This document shows positions 33,298 through 42,968 of a stretch of DNA of 64,000 bases, in pieces. The notes below the pieces were generated by a model. The model made no database searches, was not told the origin of the DNA, and was given only the letters and a program-made list of their open reading frames with translations. Positions within the stretch are counted from its first letter, which is position 1. Every line of letters begins with the position of its first letter. A program made the position numbers and the translations under genes. The stretch comes from an uncultured SAR86 cluster bacterium (GTDB taxonomy: Bacteria > Pseudomonadota > Gammaproteobacteria > Magnimaribacterales > D2472), in contig CABZTX010000004.1 of the NCBI GenBank assembly GCA_902528875.1, positions 1-64,000 of the forward strand. The letters are read 5' to 3'.

Positions 33298-34035
33298 ATG
33301 GCTGGTCATTCAAAATGGGCAAATATAAAGCATAGAAAAGCAAGGCAAGATGCCTCCAGAGGGAAAGTTTGGACAAAAGTTATCAGAGAAATCACAGTTG
33401 CAGCCAAAGACGGTCCTGATCCAAACGACAACCCAAGATTAAGATTGGCACTAGAAAAAGCAAATACTGCAAACATGCCTAAAGATAATATTAAAAGAGC
33501 GATTGAAAAAGGTTCAGGTACTGGCGAATCAGGAGCTCTAGAAGAAATTATATTTGAGGGTTATGGTCCTGGTGGGGTTGCAATCTTAGTTGAAACTATG
33601 TCGGACAATAGAAATAGAACAGTTTCAGATGTAAGACATGCCTTCTCAAAGTTTGGTGGTAATCTTGGTACGGATGGATCAGTTTCGTATCTATTTAAAA
33701 AACTTGGAATAATACATATAAGCAAAGACTTTTCTGAAGAGAAACTAATGGAAATAGTCATTGAGTCAGGTGCTGATGATTTTACTGAAGAAGAAGATTT
33801 TTATGAAGTAACTACTGAGTCATCTAACTTCAATAAAGTTTTAGATGTCTTTAAACATTATGAGGTTAATTATATAAATGCTGAGCTAACCCTGAGAGCA
33901 GAAACCTCTATAAATCTTGATGAAGAAATGTCTGAAAAAGTTTTCAATATTATGGAGTTTATGGATAATCTTGATGATGTACAAGAGGTTCATACAAATG
34001 GCGAATTTCCAGAAGACTTTGAGGTTAAAGGTTAA
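33298..34035 (+). CDS. yebC: YebC/PmpR family transcription/translation regulator
   Basis: MAGHSKWANIKHRKARQDASRGKVWTK. Confidence 0.97.
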   Translation: MAGHSKWANIKHRKARQDASRGKVWTKVIREITVAAKDGPDPNDNPRLRLALEKANTANMPKDNIKRAIEKGSGTGESGALEEIIFEGYGPGGVAILVETMSDNRNRTVSDVRHAFSKFGGNLGTDGSVSYLFKKLGIIHISKDFSEEKLMEIVIESGADDFTEEEDFYEVTTESSNFNKVLDVFKHYEVNYINAELTLRAETSINLDEEMSEKVFNIMEFMDNLDDVQEVHTNGEFPEDFEVKG

Positions 34036-34037
34036 TT

Positions 34038-34463
34038 TTGTCAATAAACTCAAGAAATAAAGGTGCTGTATTTGAGAGACAGATAGCTAATGCGTTGATA
34101 GAAGATTTAAATTTAAAAAATCCTGTTAAAAGGATATTAGAGCAAACAAGAACAAAGGAACTGCCAGACCTGATGCTAGGTAGTTGGTGTATTGAATGCA
34201 AGGCTTATGGCACTGGTGCAGAACCTAGACCAGACTGGTGGGAACAGGTTATAGCATCATCCAAGACTAATGGATTAAAACCTGCACTTGTATATAAATT
34301 TAATAATAGACCAATAAAAGTTCGTATTTTAGCTTGCTCAATTAATAGCAGAATAAAGAATGATTTAGTTACAGTTGATCTTTTGTGGCCAGATTTTATT
34401 CAAATTATATTAGAGTTATTTCAAGAGGATATTGAATTACATGAACGAACATATCAAGTGTGA
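34038..34463 (+). CDS. PD-(D/E)XK Holliday-junction-resolvase-like nuclease (phage type), TTG start
   Basis: NKGAVFERQIANALIEDL ... LPDLMLGSWCIECKAYG ... WWEQVIASSKTNGLKPALVYKFNNRPIKVRIL; D..ExK core. Confidence 0.72.
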   Translation: MSINSRNKGAVFERQIANALIEDLNLKNPVKRILEQTRTKELPDLMLGSWCIECKAYGTGAEPRPDWWEQVIASSKTNGLKPALVYKFNNRPIKVRILACSINSRIKNDLVTVDLLWPDFIQIILELFQEDIELHERTYQV

Positions 34464-34851
34464 TGACCTTAAACAAAAAATTTTTATAGAGGATACAGAC
34501 TTTCAAGGAGTTGTATATCACGCAAATTATTTAAAATATTTTGAAAGAGCTAGATCTAATTTTTTATCAAAAGTGGGAGTTTCACAGAAGGAGCTAAGAA
34601 ATCAGGATAAAGCATTCGTAGTAAAAAGCATTGAACTTGATTACCTTAACTCAGCTGGGCTCGGAACTGAAATAATTGTCGAATCTTATGTAGAAAAAAA
34701 ATCAAAAGCAAGAATTGTTTTCTATCAAAAAGTTTTAAATAAAAATGATAATAAAATTCTCGTATCTGGAAGAGTTGAGGTATGTTTTATAAATTTGTCT
34801 ACAAAAAAACCAATAAAATTTCCTGATGAATTATTATCAAATCTCACATAG
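34441..34851 (+). CDS. ybgC: YbgC-type acyl-CoA thioesterase (start refined)
   Basis: IEDTDFQGVVYHANYLKYFERAR hotdog-fold motif; upstream of tolQ. Confidence 0.93.
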   Translation: MNEHIKCDDLKQKIFIEDTDFQGVVYHANYLKYFERARSNFLSKVGVSQKELRNQDKAFVVKSIELDYLNSAGLGTEIIVESYVEKKSKARIVFYQKVLNKNDNKILVSGRVEVCFINLSTKKPIKFPDELLSNLT

Positions 34852-34859
34852 AATAAATC

Positions 34860-35528
34860 ATGGATGAAATATCAGTTTTAAATCTTTTCTTAGAGGCTGG
34901 CTTAGTTGTAAAAATTGTTATGACATTACTTTTTGTTGCGTCAATTCTATCTTGGATAGTTATTATTGAAAGATACAATTTTTTTACAAAAATAAAAAAT
35001 CTTAATAACGAATTTCTTAAAAATTTTTGGAACAATAAAGACCTTACTTTGCTTTATAATGACTTGTCAGACAATAATTTTCTGTATGGCTCTATGAATT
35101 TATTCAAGAATTCTTATGATGAATTCCAAGATATAAATACAAACAAAACAATTTCAGAACTTGATCTTGAAGGTATTAATAGAATAATGAGAGTTTCAAT
35201 TGCATCTGATGAGGAAGAAATGAATAAGCATTTATCATTCCTTGCTAATGTTGGTTCTGTTAGTCCCTATGTTGGTTTGCTTGGAACAGTTTGGGGAATT
35301 ATGACTTCATTTCAAGGATTATCTGATGCAACACAAGCTACTATTAATGCTGTTGCTCCAGGTATTTCTGAAGCCTTAATTGCCACTGGTATGGGTTTAT
35401 TTGCAGCAATTCCTGCAGTCGTGGCATTTAATAAATTTACTTCAGAATCAGAGTCTATTAGTCAAAGTACAATGATTTTTGCAGAAGAACTAGCCAGTAT
35501 TTTTTATAAGCAATCAATTAAAAAATAA
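34860..35528 (+). CDS. tolQ: TolQ proton channel
   Basis: VGSVSPYVGLLGTVWGIMTSF, APGISEALIATGMGLFAAIPAV. Confidence 0.96.
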   Translation: MDEISVLNLFLEAGLVVKIVMTLLFVASILSWIVIIERYNFFTKIKNLNNEFLKNFWNNKDLTLLYNDLSDNNFLYGSMNLFKNSYDEFQDINTNKTISELDLEGINRIMRVSIASDEEEMNKHLSFLANVGSVSPYVGLLGTVWGIMTSFQGLSDATQATINAVAPGISEALIATGMGLFAAIPAVVAFNKFTSESESISQSTMIFAEELASIFYKQSIKK

Positions 35529-35950
35529 TGATTTATAGGCTTGCAAAAAAGAAAAATCTTAAAGCTGAAATAAATGTAGTTCCATACATAGATGTGATGC
35601 TTGTTCTTTTGATTATATTTATGGTTTTATCACCTCTTTTAATTCAAGGAATTGAAGTTAATTTACCTCAAACAGACACAACAAAAATGTCAGTACAAAA
35701 TGAACCGTTAGTAATATCGATTGATAAAAATGGAAATTATTTTATTAATGTTGGGGATGAATCGCTTTCAATAGACTTAGAAGAGCTAAAAAGAAAATCA
35801 AAAGTAATCTATGATGCAAATCCAGAAGTAGAAGTAGTTTTTCAAAATGATAAAAATGTAGCATTTGAGTCTGTAGCAAAAGCAATGGCATCAATTCAGA
35901 GTATTGGAATTTCTAATATAGGAATCGTAACTTCTGGTTATGAGAATTAA
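35528..35950 (+). CDS. tolR: TolR
   Basis: AEINVVPYIDVMLVLLIIFMVLSPLL. Confidence 0.95.
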   Translation: MIYRLAKKKNLKAEINVVPYIDVMLVLLIIFMVLSPLLIQGIEVNLPQTDTTKMSVQNEPLVISIDKNGNYFINVGDESLSIDLEELKRKSKVIYDANPEVEVVFQNDKNVAFESVAKAMASIQSIGISNIGIVTSGYEN

Positions 35951-36566
35951 TAAAACTTATTTTGAAGCCTCTTTTGTCTCATTTTTAATACATGCCTTAA
36001 TTCTTTTATATCTTCTTGGTTTCTTTTATTCTGAGTCTAAACAGACATCAATATTAACCAAGCCGATAAACGTAAGTTTGATTTATAAAGATCAATCCGG
36101 AGTAAAAAAAAATAAATCTATCAACAAGATTATCGAACCACAAAAAATTGAGTTATCAGAGGCAATTAACAAAAATGAGACTTCTACAGAATCTATCTCA
36201 TTCGATTCGCTTTTAACCTCAATTGATTTTGATGAGCTTTTAAAAGAAGACAACCTAATCTCTGAGAGAATAGAACAAAATGAAATTGATTTATACTCTT
36301 CCTTGATAGTAAAAAATATCGAAGAAGCTTGGCGAAAACCAATTAATATTCAAGAGGGATTAATCTGTAATTTAAGACTTACAATTAACAAAAGTGGCAG
36401 AGTTCTTAACGTTAACCTTATAAAAAGTAGTGGGAACATAAGGTTTGATAATTCTGCGATTAAAGCAGTTCAAAGAGTTGAGACTTTTAGTTTCTATAAT
36501 CAAATTTCAGCTAGTCTTTTTGCATCTAACTTTAGAACAGTAATTCTAAAATTCAATCCATCATGA
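35940..36566 (+). CDS. tolA: TolA-like protein (short)
   Basis: N-terminal TM; C-terminal TonB/TolA-like domain (VKNIEEAWRKP, RLTINKSGRVLNVNLIKSSGN..FDNSAIKAV); tolR-tolB context. Confidence 0.82.
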   Translation: MRINKTYFEASFVSFLIHALILLYLLGFFYSESKQTSILTKPINVSLIYKDQSGVKKNKSINKIIEPQKIELSEAINKNETSTESISFDSLLTSIDFDELLKEDNLISERIEQNEIDLYSSLIVKNIEEAWRKPINIQEGLICNLRLTINKSGRVLNVNLIKSSGNIRFDNSAIKAVQRVETFSFYNQISASLFASNFRTVILKFNPS

Positions 36567-37819
36567 ATAGAATAATTTTTTTACTAATATTTTCTAATAT
36601 CTTAATTTCTGAACTTATCTTAGAGGTTACTCAGGGTACAGATGATCCTTATAGGGTCGCATTAGTAACGTTTAATGGAGACGCCAAAATAGTTAATGAG
36701 ATAAATTCAGTTATTAGAAATAACCTTATGAGATCTGGCGAGTTTAATATTTTTGAAGATGATGATTTGTTATCAGTACCTAAAAATGAAAATGAAATAA
36801 TTTATAACGATTTTAAGATTCTTAATATTGATTATCTTGTTTTTGGAGAGGTTTTTATTGATGGAAATAGCAATTCAGTAGAATATAAAGTTTTTGATAT
36901 TAAAAGGGGTACTCAGATAAGAAACTCAACTGTTTTTGGAATTCCAAATAGAAACAGACAATTAGCACATTATGTTGCCGATGGTATTTATGAAGAAATA
37001 ACTGGTATAAAGGGAATATCAGCTACAAAAATTTTATACGTTACTGAGAAAGATAATTTCAATCTAGTTATTTCAGATGCTGATGGAAAGAATGAACAAC
37101 TATTGCTTTCAAGCTCTGAGCCAATAATTTCACCAACATGGTCTCCTGATTCGAAAAAGGTAGCATATGTATCATTCGAAACTGGTATGGCTAAAGTGTA
37201 TATTCAAGATATAGCTTCTGGTGAAAGGGAGGTCGTGATAGAAAACTCAAAGCAAATAAGTTCACCAGCATGGTCTCCAGATGGAAAATTTTTATCTTTA
37301 ACAATGTATCAGGATGGAAATGCTGAAATTTATATATTGAACTTAAAAAATAAAAACCTTACTAGATTAACAAATCATTATAGTATTGATACTGAATCAG
37401 TATGGTCACCAAGAGGAACCAAAATTATGTTTACTTCAGGTCGATCAGGATCTCCTCAATTATATGAAATAAATTTAAGAAAATTTAATTCAAAACCAAA
37501 GAGGATTACTTTTGATGGAAATTACAATGCTAAAGGATCTTATTTACCTAATAATGAAGGGATAGTTTTTGTGCATAGAAGCAAAGATCAGTTTCAGATT
37601 GCACTTAAATACTTTAATGAAAATTTTGTTAGAACTTTAACAAACTCAATGATGGATGAATCACCTAGTATTTCTCCTAACGGAAATGTTATAGTTTATG
37701 CAGTAAAAATTAATGGTACTGGGATGCTCGCTGGTGTTACTTTAAGTGGAGCAAAATTTATTTTACCTGCTTCTGAAGGTGCTGTTCGTGAACCATCTTG
37801 GTCAAGTTTTTTGAGATAA
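36563..37819 (+). CDS. tolB: TolB beta-propeller
   Basis: SPTWSPDSKKVAYVSFE, SPAWSPDGKFLSL repeats. Confidence 0.95.
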   Translation: MNRIIFLLIFSNILISELILEVTQGTDDPYRVALVTFNGDAKIVNEINSVIRNNLMRSGEFNIFEDDDLLSVPKNENEIIYNDFKILNIDYLVFGEVFIDGNSNSVEYKVFDIKRGTQIRNSTVFGIPNRNRQLAHYVADGIYEEITGIKGISATKILYVTEKDNFNLVISDADGKNEQLLLSSSEPIISPTWSPDSKKVAYVSFETGMAKVYIQDIASGEREVVIENSKQISSPAWSPDGKFLSLTMYQDGNAEIYILNLKNKNLTRLTNHYSIDTESVWSPRGTKIMFTSGRSGSPQLYEINLRKFNSKPKRITFDGNYNAKGSYLPNNEGIVFVHRSKDQFQIALKYFNENFVRTLTNSMMDESPSISPNGNVIVYAVKINGTGMLAGVTLSGAKFILPASEGAVREPSWSSFLR

Positions 37820-37834
37820 TTTAAGGAGGAATTT

Positions 37835-38320
37835 ATGCAGTATACGAGAATTAATTTTCATTTTTTATTTTTTTTAATTTTTTTAAGCTCATGTTCAAGT
37901 ATGAATGTTTCTCAGGAAAAAGTTTATCCTGATGATGTGAGAACTGTTAAAGCATCATTGAGCAGTTCTGAGGTTAGTTATGATAGTGAGGCAATTTTTG
38001 CTAATGCAATAATTTATTTTGAGTTTGATAAATCAAACCTTACAACTAAATCTCTTCAAACATTGAAAAGCATTGTTAATGCATTAGAAGAAAATTCTGC
38101 AATTGGATTAACTTTATCTGGTCATGCTGATGAAAGAGGCACTCGTGAATATAATTTAGCTTTAGGTCAAAGGCGTGCAGAAACCGTAGCTGAATACTTA
38201 ATACTAAATGGTATTAATAAGAGCAGAATCACTGTAAAAAGCTATGGTGAAGAAATGCCTGCAATGTTGGGTCAAAATGAGAAAAGTTATGCAAAGAATA
38301 GAAGAGTTGAGATAAATTAA
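37835..38320 (+). CDS. pal: Peptidoglycan-associated lipoprotein Pal
   Basis: Lipobox LSSCSS; OmpA-like LSGHADERGTREYNLALGQRRAETV. Confidence 0.95.
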   Translation: MQYTRINFHFLFFLIFLSSCSSMNVSQEKVYPDDVRTVKASLSSSEVSYDSEAIFANAIIYFEFDKSNLTTKSLQTLKSIVNALEENSAIGLTLSGHADERGTREYNLALGQRRAETVAEYLILNGINKSRITVKSYGEEMPAMLGQNEKSYAKNRRVEIN

Positions 38321-38323
38321 TTA

Positions 38324-38977
38324 ATGAATATTAAATTTTCTTTGTTATTTCTATTACCTATTATTTTTTTTCACATTGCTGTTCAAGCTGATGATAATGA
38401 AGATATAAAAACTGATATTTTATTTTTAAAAATACAGGAGCTTGAGACAGAAATCGCAGAATTAAGGGATAGAGTTGAGTCTCAGAATTATTTAATTGAA
38501 AAATTAATCAATGAATCTTTAGAAGTCGCTGAAAATAACTCTTCAAACATTGATGACCTTAATTTAGGGTCAGATATTAAATTTAAAGGTATTGAAGATC
38601 CTAAAAGCGAAGACCAAATTTATAATGGAGCAATTACATCATTAGAAAATCAAGAATATGATAGAGCTTATAATCTTTTTAACTTTTTTATAAGTAATTT
38701 TGATAATCAAGAAAAAAAGCCATTAGCATATTTTTGGTTAGGTGAAATTTCTTTTATTAATGATGATCTAGAAAATGCAAATAAGTTTTATTTGGAGCTA
38801 ATAAATTCATTTCCAAATCATTATAGAGTTCCACTGTCACACAAGAAGATAGGCGACATCTACATGAAAAAAGGTGAAACTAATATGGCTTCAAATAAAT
38901 ATAATTTTGTTATTCGACAATATCCTAATAATACTGCATCTTCTTTAGCCTTGCAGATATTGAAAAATATGGAATAA
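38324..38977 (+). CDS. cpoB: CpoB/YbgF TPR protein
   Basis: Signal peptide, coiled coil, TPRs; follows pal. Confidence 0.9.
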   Translation: MNIKFSLLFLLPIIFFHIAVQADDNEDIKTDILFLKIQELETEIAELRDRVESQNYLIEKLINESLEVAENNSSNIDDLNLGSDIKFKGIEDPKSEDQIYNGAITSLENQEYDRAYNLFNFFISNFDNQEKKPLAYFWLGEISFINDDLENANKFYLELINSFPNHYRVPLSHKKIGDIYMKKGETNMASNKYNFVIRQYPNNTASSLALQILKNME

Positions 38978-39004
38978 TCACCATCTTTATTTATGTATTA
39001 CCCT

Positions 39005-39080
39005 GGGTCGCTAGCTCAGCTGGTAGAGCAGTTGGCTTTTAACCAATTGGTCACAGGTTCGAATCCTGTGCGACCCACCA
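39005..39080 (+). tRNA. tRNA-Lys (TTT)
   Basis: GGGTCGC...CTTTTAA anticodon loop...GGTTCGAATCC...GCGACCCACCA; 76 nt with encoded CCA. Confidence 0.96.
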
Positions 39081-39101
39081 TTTTTGGGGCATAATACTTT
39101 A

Positions 39102-40358
39102 ATGTTTTTCTTAAGAAATCTCTTTCTTAATTTAAGAACTTCCTTCACTGTTGATGCATTTAAAGGAGGTTTTTTGTTCTTTTTAGTTCTATCTTCTTGG
39201 TACATCTTGCGGCCTGTTAGAAATGAAATGGCTGTTTCAAATGTTAATGAACTTCCATATCTCTTAGGTGCTGGAGCGCTAACAATGTTGTTACTAAATC
39301 CATTGTATTCATGGATTGCAAGCAGAGCTAATCTAAAAAAAATTGTATTTTATTGCTACTCATTTTTTATAACTAATTTAATTTTCTTTATGTTGTCTTG
39401 GAGAGTTCTTGATCTAGGAAATTCAGTTTGGTTAGAGAGAGTTTTTTATGTTTGGAGTAACGTATTCGCATTCTTTATAGTATCAATTTTTTGGGTTGTA
39501 ATTATTAATTTATTCAGAGACTTTAAAACAAGAAATTTCTATGGAGTAATTATGGCTGGCGGATCTTTAGGAGCATTCTTCGGATCCTCAATAACCAAGG
39601 AAATGTCAGGATCTTTTAATGAGTTTGGTCTTGAGCTTTTTAGTATTTTTTCAGCTACATTTTTATTTTTAGCAATGATATTTGCAATTCAAATGATAAA
39701 CAAATCAAAGTCTCTTAATAAATTAGAGCTTAAAAATGTTGGTGGAGGAAGTCTTGATGCCATAGCTAACTCTATTAAGAAGAGCGAAATAAGAAACATC
39801 TCTTTATATGTTTGGATTTGGACTGGGCTTATGACTGTTCAATGGATTACTGCTGCTCATATAGTTGAATCGTGGTCACAAGATCCTCAAGAAAGAATAG
39901 AGTTTTTTTCTCTCATTGAGCAAATTATTTCTCCACTGACCTTTATATTTCAGATTTTTTTAACAAATATAATTATTAAGCATATTGGGATAAAAAATAT
40001 TTTGATGATGTATGGATTTATATTTATCTTAGCTTTCATGTCCTATGGATTTATTCCATCTATAACTGTTGTTGCAATTATTCAAATAATTCTTAGAGTA
40101 TTTGAGTATGCAATTAACAAACCAACAAGAGAGATAATTTTTAGTTCATTTAAAAAAGATGATAGATATAAATCATCAGTTTTCATTGACACTTTTATTT
40201 CTAGATTTGGTGACTTGACTGGAAGCAGCATAATTGAAATTGGGAAATTAACAACAGTTGCATTAAACATGCTCCCTCTATTTACTATTCCTATAGCTGC
40301 ATGTGTGTCTTTTTTAGGTATTAAAATTTCTAAACAGACTAAACTTAAAGGCCCCTAG
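39102..40358 (+). CDS. NTP/NDP exchange (ATP:ADP antiporter)-like MFS membrane protein
   Basis: SWYILRPVRNEMAV, polytopic, GVIMAGGSLGAFFGSS; ATG refined from ORF 39084. Confidence 0.7.
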   Translation: MFFLRNLFLNLRTSFTVDAFKGGFLFFLVLSSWYILRPVRNEMAVSNVNELPYLLGAGALTMLLLNPLYSWIASRANLKKIVFYCYSFFITNLIFFMLSWRVLDLGNSVWLERVFYVWSNVFAFFIVSIFWVVIINLFRDFKTRNFYGVIMAGGSLGAFFGSSITKEMSGSFNEFGLELFSIFSATFLFLAMIFAIQMINKSKSLNKLELKNVGGGSLDAIANSIKKSEIRNISLYVWIWTGLMTVQWITAAHIVESWSQDPQERIEFFSLIEQIISPLTFIFQIFLTNIIIKHIGIKNILMMYGFIFILAFMSYGFIPSITVVAIIQIILRVFEYAINKPTREIIFSSFKKDDRYKSSVFIDTFISRFGDLTGSSIIEIGKLTTVALNMLPLFTIPIAACVSFLGIKISKQTKLKGP

Positions 40359-41781
40359 ACGCATTTAGAATTTCTTTAATATCTACAATTTTCGTCATAA
40401 TCCTCTCAGATACTTGAAAGTTATTTTGTGTAAGTTGAAGCGCAAATTCTAATTGGTTTAGAGCTTTTTCATTTTGTCCTAAAAGTAGGAAATATTCAGC
40501 TCTACTTTGATGATACCCAACTATATTTTGTCCAGTTCTTTGAATTTCAGATAATAGTAACCATAGCTCAGGGTCTCTATTTTTTCTTATTAGCTGATCT
40601 CTAATTATTTCTTCCGCCTCAAATTTCTTATTAATTTGTAAAAGAATCTTTGATTTTGAAATAGATAATGGATAATTCCTAGGAGAAATTTCTAAAAATT
40701 TATTTACTAATTTTAGAGCATCATCATATCTGCTAGCAGCATTTAAAACATCAACTTTAGTATTATTTAAAACAAGATTTTTTGGATATTTAGCTATAAG
40801 CCTATCAAGAAGTTTGATGCTTTCTGTGTAGTTATTATTATTACTATGCGCAAGGGCTAATCCATAAAAATTAGAATCTGAAGGATTATTCTCTACTCTT
40901 GCTTTAAAGATTCTTATTGAGTTTGAGGGAATAGTTTCATAATAGACTTCAAGTCTTGACTTCATGAACGAAAATTCAAGACTATCTTTTTTAGTATTTT
41001 CACTTGAAATATTTTCCGCTGCATTAAATGCATCACTGATTCTTGATGATGACAAAGGATGAGTTAATAAGAATTCCGGGGGAAGATCTCCAGAAAGTCT
41101 TCTTAGATTATTCATATTTTCAAACATTTCGCCCATTGACTTTGGATCATATCCTGCATTTACAAGATTCATAAAACCAACTCTATCAGCTTCTTTTTCA
41201 AATAATCTGCTGTACCGTAAATTTTGTGATTGAAGGATAGCAGGACCAACTGCCATGGCATTTGGATTATTGCTTATTAGTGCAATCGCAATTGATGAGA
41301 CCATGACAAGGGTTGATGCAAGATTAGTATCCTTTGATTTAAGAACATTTCTTGCAAAGTGTCTTTGGCTTAGATGTGCAAGTTCGTGAGCTAAAACTGA
41401 AGAAAATTGTCCTTCATTATCTGAATTAAGGAACAATCCTCCATTGATACCTATAATTCCTCCAGGTGCAGCAAATGCATTTAGAGAATCATCATCAATA
41501 AGCAATATTGAAAAATATCTATCTTCAACTTGGCTGTATTCAGATAATCTATATATGAGATGCTCAGTATAATCAAAGATAATTGGATCTGATATCAAAG
41601 GCGCTTGAGAGTAGACTTGCTTAAGAAACATTTCACCAATTGCTTTTTCTTGAGCTGCTGAAACTGCTCCTGAAACTCTATCTCCCAGAATTGGTAATTT
41701 TGTGTTGTTTGCACCAGTCTCGTCTGATGAAGCAAGACCAGAAATAAAAATTATTAATATTATAAATATTTTTACTAACAT
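40345..41781 (-). CDS. bepA: BepA/YfgC family M48 metalloprotease with TPR
   Basis: LAHELAHLSQRHFAR (HExxH), signal peptide, C-terminal TPR. Confidence 0.9.
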   Translation of the reverse strand: MLVKIFIILIIFISGLASSDETGANNTKLPILGDRVSGAVSAAQEKAIGEMFLKQVYSQAPLISDPIIFDYTEHLIYRLSEYSQVEDRYFSILLIDDDSLNAFAAPGGIIGINGGLFLNSDNEGQFSSVLAHELAHLSQRHFARNVLKSKDTNLASTLVMVSSIAIALISNNPNAMAVGPAILQSQNLRYSRLFEKEADRVGFMNLVNAGYDPKSMGEMFENMNNLRRLSGDLPPEFLLTHPLSSSRISDAFNAAENISSENTKKDSLEFSFMKSRLEVYYETIPSNSIRIFKARVENNPSDSNFYGLALAHSNNNNYTESIKLLDRLIAKYPKNLVLNNTKVDVLNAASRYDDALKLVNKFLEISPRNYPLSISKSKILLQINKKFEAEEIIRDQLIRKNRDPELWLLLSEIQRTGQNIVGYHQSRAEYFLLLGQNEKALNQLEFALQLTQNNFQVSERIMTKIVDIKEILNASRGL

Positions 41782-41903
41782 ATTAATCCAATTATAAGCT
41801 TAAATATTAGAACAAATTAATCAGAATAAGTTTAATCTTCTTTTTACAAAAATTGTCTAAAAATTCTTTTTTTTAACAAATCTTATATAATGTTGATCTT
41901 TAT

Positions 41904-42968
41904 ATGATAGAACATTTAAGCAATTTCTTTAAACGCATTTTTAGTAATGAGGAAACAGTCATTTTTGCTTTAATAATAATTTTTACGTTAATCATATTTA
42001 GTTTCTTTGCAGCTGTTCTTACTCCATTCATAGTAAGTATTATTGTTGCTTATTTATTGGTTGGTCTTCAGAAAAACATAGTTGCATTTGATCTCTCAGA
42101 ATCTACTGCAAATATAATATCTTTTTCAATTTTTATAGTTGTTGGCGCAGCAATGTTTACTTGGTTAATTCCTCTTCTTTACGTGCAACTCCAATCTTTT
42201 GTTCTAGACATACCAAGACTTTTTAATGATTTTCTAAACTTTGTGTCAACAATGCCCGCAGCGTTCCCCGAACTTGTTAATTCTGACCAAATTTCATTAT
42301 TTTTCCAAGCAGTTTCTTCTGAATTATCTTCTATCACTCAAAATATTGTAAAGTCTTCAATTGCTGGAATTCAAAGCACGATTACAGTTCTCTTATATGT
42401 TATTTTGTTTCCTATTCTCGTCTATTTTTTTCTTTTTGATCGAAAAAATATTATTGAAGGGTGTTTAAAAATAATACCTGGGAATAGAGAAATGTTATCT
42501 AAAGTATGGGTGGAGATGGATATTCAATTAAGTAACTATGTTCGAGGAAAAGTTCTTGAAATAATTATTGTTGCAATTGCTGCAGCAATATTATTTTTTT
42601 TATTTGATTTAAATTATGGTGCTCTACTCGCAGTATTAGTCGGTTTATCTGTTTTAATACCTTTTGTTGGAGCATTTTTGGTCACAATTCCAATTGTGAT
42701 AATTGGATTGTTGCAGTTCGGTTTGGGAACTCAGTTTTATTTATTGATAGGTTTATACATGCTTCTTCAATTCATAGACGGTAACTTGCTCGTACCTTTA
42801 ATTTTTTCTGAAGCAGTGAAGTTACATCCTATAATAATAATTCTTGCTGTATTTATATTTGGTAGTATGTTTGGATTCTGGGGAGTATTCTTTTCAATAC
42901 CACTTGCAACATTTATTAAAGCAGTTTGGAATGCGTGGCCAGGACTATCTTTTAAAAATGAAAAATAA
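41904..42968 (+). CDS. AI-2E family transporter (PerM-like)
   Basis: Polytopic; LSVLIPFVGAFLVTIP, LPLATFIKAVWNAW region. Confidence 0.88.
   Translation: MIEHLSNFFKRIFSNEETVIFALIIIFTLIIFSFFAAVLTPFIVSIIVAYLLVGLQKNIVAFDLSESTANIISFSIFIVVGAAMFTWLIPLLYVQLQSFVLDIPRLFNDFLNFVSTMPAAFPELVNSDQISLFFQAVSSELSSITQNIVKSSIAGIQSTITVLLYVILFPILVYFFLFDRKNIIEGCLKIIPGNREMLSKVWVEMDIQLSNYVRGKVLEIIIVAIAAAILFFLFDLNYGALLAVLVGLSVLIPFVGAFLVTIPIVIIGLLQFGLGTQFYLLIGLYMLLQFIDGNLLVPLIFSEAVKLHPIIIILAVFIFGSMFGFWGVFFSIPLATFIKAVWNAWPGLSFKNEK

Noticed and set aside
39011-39205. 64-aa minus-strand ORF (…SHRIRTCDQLVKSQLLYQLS)
   Set aside because: Translated reverse complement of tRNA-Lys, a classic spurious ORF.
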